The notes under the pieces: generated by a model
Databases searched by the model: none
What the model saw: only the letters and a program-made list of their open reading frames with translations
What the model was told of the DNA's origin: nothing
Part shown: piece after piece, positions 59,001 through 64,000 of the stretch
How positions within the stretch are numbered: position 1 is the stretch's first letter
Layout: each line of letters starts with the position of its first letter
Translations under genes and position numbers: made by a program
Assembly (NCBI GenBank): GCA_964023205.1
Contig: OZ026833.1
Location: 44,113,137-44,177,136 of the forward strand
DNA length: 64,000 nt
From: Lutraria lutraria
Lineage: Eukaryota > Mollusca > Bivalvia > Venerida > Mactridae
Reading direction: 5' to 3'

Positions 59001-61986
59001 ACAATTATATTGATCAATCCAGATGGTAAAACACTTGAAGCGTTTGGTTATGAAGCGGAAAACAAATACAAACAGCTAATGCATTTTAATAATCACACAA
59101 ACTACTATCTATTTCGTCAATTCAAGATGACATTGTACAAGAAATTAGGAGAGGTACTATAATTATTAAGGTTTTTTCACAATGAAACTATCACAATAAC
59201 GTAAAACAATATTATTTGTATATTTTAATTCAACGATATACAACAGTCACAAAACCAGTTTGTAGTATACTGTCGTATCGACATATACTTTCTTTATCTC
59301 CTAGAATCTCATAATGTCAATTTCTGTATTTGTACGGCGTACTTTCCCTGTAAAGTATTTGTCGAATTTAAATTGGATGGGCTTTTAGCATTAATTAGAA
59401 TTTAGTTTATTCATTAAAAAACGTTCCATTCACATGTATGTATTCTGCAGGGAATAACGCGCGATATCGTACTAAAAGATGAGCTCGGAAAAAAGCTACC
59501 AGCGATGGATATTTTCTCCATGTCGATCAAATACCTGGCTGATGATCTAAAGGAGAACATCTGCCAAAAACTAGGAAGACATATGTTTGATATCGATTGG
59601 GTTATTACTGTACCAGCTATCTGGACTGATGCAGCAAAACAGTTTATGCGAGAGGCTGCTGTTAAGGTACTTGCCGTAAAGGCAAATTATTACACTTATT
59701 AATAATAACATATATTCATGTTCATGTATGTGAACATCTCCCAGATACATTCAATTTAATTATATATGAATATGAAAATGATTTATTGTCCAGAATTTTT
59801 ATTTTTAAAAGAATGAATTTATTACAAGGTATCTGTTAGATAATAACATAGTTGAAAATCTCACAAATGCCTTATAAGTAAAAATAATAACGGTTATTGA
59901 TCAGCTTTCCGTTAAAAAATAAGTTGACAAAAAGATGTTTTAATTTTCACGTTGTACATAACGGATATAAATATTACTATTTCTTTTATTGATAAACTGA
60001 TAGCAAAAATCACTCAATTGTATTTGACTCTTCCCTTCCCATTCCCTAAAGTATGCTCATAACATCAAAGCCATTAGGATGAGAGTTTATTTGTGTTAAA
60101 TGTAAAGAGTACAAACTGCTATATGTGAAAATGTCATTTATTTATTAAATGACGGTGAAATCTTAAAATATTCAATACATGACATTAAGTATAACAAAAC
60201 AAATTGTTTAATTTTCATTAAACATATAACATAAAAAATAGTACAAGTTTCCATAACGCAAAGGTGGGGTACACACAACGGCCACCACCCGAACATCCTA
60301 CATGATTTTTCAGAAATATTTGCCACCTCAATTGTATTTTATGTTTTGATTAAATTATGCAATGACTAAGTTTTCTTGTAATACATAGTCAATTGTCATT
60401 TTCATTCTCCTTGACGATGGTAAACTTTCACGCAGTAACGAATGTCATTAATGCTGTTATTTTCAGAAAATTGTTGGTTTTTGTTTATTTTGTATGAGTT
60501 ATAAAATGACTCCATTTCGTTTATAAGGCTTAGACAATTGTCACACCTCGTTGCCAATGATGTTATGTGTATCATTTTTCTTAAGGCTGGGATTTCATCA
60601 GAACGTTTGACATTGTCATTAGAACCAGAGGCTGCATCCTTATATTGTCGACATTTAAATAGTGATGATACTGTTGGTCATGACGGTGTGGAAGTTACCA
60701 GACCAAGGCCTGGAAGTAAATACTTGATCTTTGATGCTGGAGGTATGTCAATGTTTCAAACACCTTATAAGTTTATGGTTCAAAGAAATGCCCCATATAC
60801 AGCTAACAAACTTGGAATTTTAAAAATCATTAGACATAATTATCTTTCCCTTAAGCAATATTTAGGTTTGTTAAGTATTAAACTATTGGGCCATTCATTC
60901 AATATATCAATTGAATTTCTTTAAGGTGGTACTGTCGATATTACACTACATGCAGTTGGTATAGGAGATACACTACGTGAAGTTAAACCAGCATGTGGAG
61001 CTGACTGCGGAGGCACAACGGTAGATAAGTCCTTTGAATCGTTAATGATTGATTTCGTTGGAAAAAACGTGTATACCAAATTCAAAACAAACGAAACAGA
61101 CGAGTTTCTTGATTTTTGGAGAGAATTTGAACTTAAGAAACGAGAAGCTGGTCGTTCTTCACGGGACTATATATCCGTTTTAATACCCGCAGCTTTAGTA
61201 GAACTATATAGCGATGAAACTGACCGAGAGCTGACAGATAATGTTGCCACATCCAAGTACTCAAAATTCATAAAATTTGTCCGTGACAGTCTGAGAATTA
61301 ATGTTGCATTATTTGCAACCTTTTTCGATCGTTCGGTCACAGAATCAGTCGAACAAATTAATGAGATATTTCAAAATGAAACCTTGACTTCCATACACGC
61401 CATTTATATGGTTGGTGGATATTCACAGTCTCCACTGCTGCAGAACCGTATAAAAGAAAAATTTCCTACCCTGAATATTGTTGTTCCACGCGACGCCTCC
61501 ATGTGTGTCTTGAAGGGAGCATTGATATACGGACACAATCCAACTACGATATCAGAAAGGGTTCTTAAGTATACATATGGAATGAGTTCTTTAACCAAAT
61601 TTGATGCTTCTATACACCCAACATCAAAGTTTTATAAAAATGTTGGGGTGATGTATTGCAAGGATATATTTTCTGTTCATGTCAAAAAGGGACAAACTGT
61701 CCATATTGGGACGAAACAAAGGAAAAAAATATATTCTTCAATGCAAAAGAACCAGTCGGTTCTACCAATTCAGTTGTATGCCTCGGACGATGCATCCCCA
61801 CGTTTTGTGGATGATGTCGGCTGTAGGAAGATAGGGAAAGCTGAAATAGTGTTTGAAGATCCTTATGCTATGATGTATCCAAAAGCTAAAGTATGCCTGA
61901 CATTTAGTGGAAATGAAGTTATAGTTGAAGCAGAGGAGGTAGCCACTGGGAAGAAAATTACAGCCAATATGAATTTTCTTGGTTAA
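55243..61986 (+). CDS. ParB/sulfiredoxin-like and HSPA12-like ATPase fusion protein (copy B)
   Basis: Six exons: 55243-55361, 55586-56075, 58815-59153, 59451-59666, 60586-60742 and 60926-61986, all GT-AG with matching phases; 794 codons including the stop. Residues 1-78 have LRPSEIFYSQDSI and KWVTADNRRLWVFRELE, the ParB/sulfiredoxin-like core. SRNGGTSIEVRR and NPGGRWHLKP follow, then a Ser/Thr/Pro linker to 203. Residues 204-793 are a full Hsp70-type ATPase of the HSPA12 class: LDFGTTYSG (223-231), DAGGGTVD (438-445) and MVGGYSQ (602-608). No C-terminal EEVD. HSPA12 proteins are divergent Hsp70s, expanded in bivalves and linked to stress and immunity. The fusion rests on phase-0 joining: the HSPA12 exon has no ATG and an in-frame TAA immediately upstream. 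The intron at 56076-58814 could hide another exon. Confidence 0.8.
56076..58814 (+). other. Intron of gene B with two repeat-derived segments
   Basis: Positions about 58020-58465 repeat 35036-35265. That copy is split by about 230 bp beginning TTGTACGAGGGGTTATC near 58049, which looks like a mariner-type terminus. The right terminus is not visible. No extra exon was recognised. Confidence 0.45.
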
Positions 61987-64000
61987 TTTCGATCAAGCCG
62001 TCTGGTTTTATCTTGTCCGTATATATCGTGCTTCAAACACGTCATAAATGTACACGAAACACACTTGACAGGCAAAAATGTTCTATGACGAAGTAGTGGT
62101 CATGGATGAGTCGTAGCCTGCTAAACTCGCACGGTTCATATTTGGACTGATTTGAACTAAGCAGACTGTTAAGGTGTAATAACTAAAATTATTTGATACT
62201 TTGCATATATTTATTTATTATGTGTATCAAATCGTCTAAAAGCAAGTGTGGAAAATATCAAAATTTATTTAACTTTGATAGCAACAATTTTTTAGGTAGT
62301 TGAATTGCCCACAGCGTTAAGTAAATTTTGTTTGGTATGTATATGCCATTTTACTTACGATGCAAAGGGTGACAATTCATAACGTGATATGAATACGAAT
62401 GAAGATTGCTTACATTTCTTGAATGCTAATGCTGAAATATTCATCATGCTTGTATATTAAAACATCTATACCTAGACAGTCTAAGATCAAAGTTTAAAAT
62501 AAGAAAACCAAGCGACCTATGAAAGGCCAATATCAGATGTCAACCGACGAAAGATCCTTGCACGGAACAAATATAGGCACACTTTGTAATATATACATGC
62601 ACACACTTTAGAATCTTTCATTTTGGTTGGGGTTTTGATTTCCTGGATTTCATGGGTGAACTGATCCACGAAAACTAACCCGCACGAATATAAATGCCAA
62701 GATTTCAGTAGTATACAGCATAATATACAGTAGAGTTTTTAATGTTTTTACAATTTACATTACTCTGTTTTTATTCTGACATATCTGCATGTTTTAAGTT
62801 GTAATATATTTTTTTCTTTCAATTTTTAAGTTCCCTTTTTGGTATTGTTTTGTTAGATATGTGAAATGTATTAAACAAGGAGAGATTTGTAGATTGTAAG
62901 CACACATATTGTTAGCTTGTGTTTTGTATGCATACATATGAAATTTGCTATAAAAACAATTTCAATTTGTTTGCCATTAAGCAGTCAATACAAACTAATA
63001 TTTTGTTTCAGCATTTTTCTCATAATCTTCCTTTGTGCCTGAATTATGTGTATTATTTATTTATTTAATTGATTAGCATGAAAGTTTTTTTCCGTTGCGG
63101 TAAGTGTGAGGTTGGATCTTGTTTAAACACCATGTATCTGTCCTAGCGCTACCCCTTTAGGAGACTTTTTTATGTTCTTATGCGTTGAGTGGGGTTTGGT
63201 CTTTGAAGTTTAGAAGAAGGTAATATTATGGGATAGCCGGGATTTTTTGTATGCGTTTTTTTCTATGAATCATTTTCTTATTTATGAGATTGATGACTAA
63301 ATATCAAATAAATTTGTCATTAAACATGTGATAAGAATACCGGAAATATCCCAATATGGTCGACATTTTCTCTTTGATAATGTTTTTGTTACTAACAGTA
63401 ATATATATGTATATATCTGTTCAGCAATGCTATAGGTCAAGGACCACGAGAGAATTGAGAGAATAAGATGTCTCCCTTGTTTTGTTTTATCTTTAGTGTA
63501 TTAGATATGAATAGTTTGATAAGCATTGTACTTCATTTGTTATTTATCATGTTTATGTGTTACCTTGTGTGTGTATGCTTTCAGATGAAAAATAACAATT
63601 TGTCTATAAAGCCATCCATAAAATAAGCGTTGGTTTGTGGTTTCGCGTACAAAACTTTTAACAATGGGTTTGTGGGTAGGCATTTTAGCAACATAATATG
63701 CTTAAATTGAAAACAAAAAGCTGAAAAGATGAACAAAAAATGGAACAAAATCACCAAATTAATTCTTAAACCAACATTTTTTTAATGATGGCCTTACTCG
63801 TTTATTTTGAATGTGTTACCGACACTGACAAGTCACATATGAATTGTGATTCTATGGTTAGAGATGATTTATGTTGAATAAAATATCAAAAATTAGATTC
63901 CCTTTATACTTCTATCAATCCCAGATAAACAGTCCAACATATTCGTATTGACTAGCTTTACAGGCCACACAGCTGACAAGACAACCTTACTTTATCAGCA
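61987..64000. other. 3' flank of gene B
   Basis: It matches the 3' flank of copy A in blocks (63190-63280, 63436-63660 and 63830-63990 with 52560-52720), confirming the tandem duplication. It also holds an inverted copy of the GGTTGGATC/GATCCAACC small repeat near 63100. No gene supported. Confidence 0.5.

Noticed and set aside
58815..61986. HSPA12-like exons as an independent gene
   Set aside because: No ATG near the start of the first exon, an in-frame TAA immediately upstream, and a phase-0 match to the preceding open exon.

Overview
The window looks like AT-rich (about one third G+C) nuclear DNA of a lophotrochozoan, most probably a marine bivalve. The genes have introns and GT-AG splice sites. 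They belong to families known to be expanded in bivalves (HSPA12-type Hsp70s, RING-less B-box/coiled-coil proteins). Minisatellite-bearing repeats end in a GGGCCATCATGGCCC hairpin followed by TCTTG, a pattern I associate with bivalve Helitron-like repeats. There are no bacterial operons, CRISPR arrays or rRNA genes.

Region 1 (1-15,300) is mostly mobile DNA: a 5'-truncated LINE reverse transcriptase; a 73-bp-arm inverted repeat that carries a textbook type I hammerhead ribozyme; a young 6.3-kb LTR retrotransposon whose polymerase genes are gone and whose last ORF is a SUMO-motif/zinc-finger/TatD nuclease fusion; tRNA-derived SINEs; a Helitron-like minisatellite element split by a hAT-like insertion; and a cluster of CCATGG palindromes.

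Region 2 (about 15,900-34,250) holds two paralogous two-exon genes encoding small proteins with a ParB/sulfiredoxin-like N-terminal domain (16,384-27,709 and 32,431-34,208). The first has an intron swollen to 10.7 kb by insertions, including a piggyBac-like element with TTAA target duplications. The second gives the near-empty comparison site, but its own splice donor is mutated.

Region 3 (36,000-39,907) is a TATA-driven B-box/coiled-coil (TRIM-like) gene.

Region 4 (41,900-64,000) holds a third stand-alone ParB-like gene (41,921-43,120) and a tandem duplication of about 10-11.6 kb. Each unit carries a gene in which ParB-like exons are joined in phase to a complete HSPA12-like ATPase. The downstream copy (55,243-61,986, 793 codons) is open throughout. 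The upstream copy (45,678-50,342) is a pseudogene with half of the ParB-like core deleted and two in-frame stops.

The ParB-like/HSPA12 fusion family is my best candidate for an undescribed system. The retrotransposon-borne TatD nuclease, apparently expressed through a splice acceptor next to its ATG, and the hammerhead ribozyme come next. All functional statements are inferred from motifs; no search was run.
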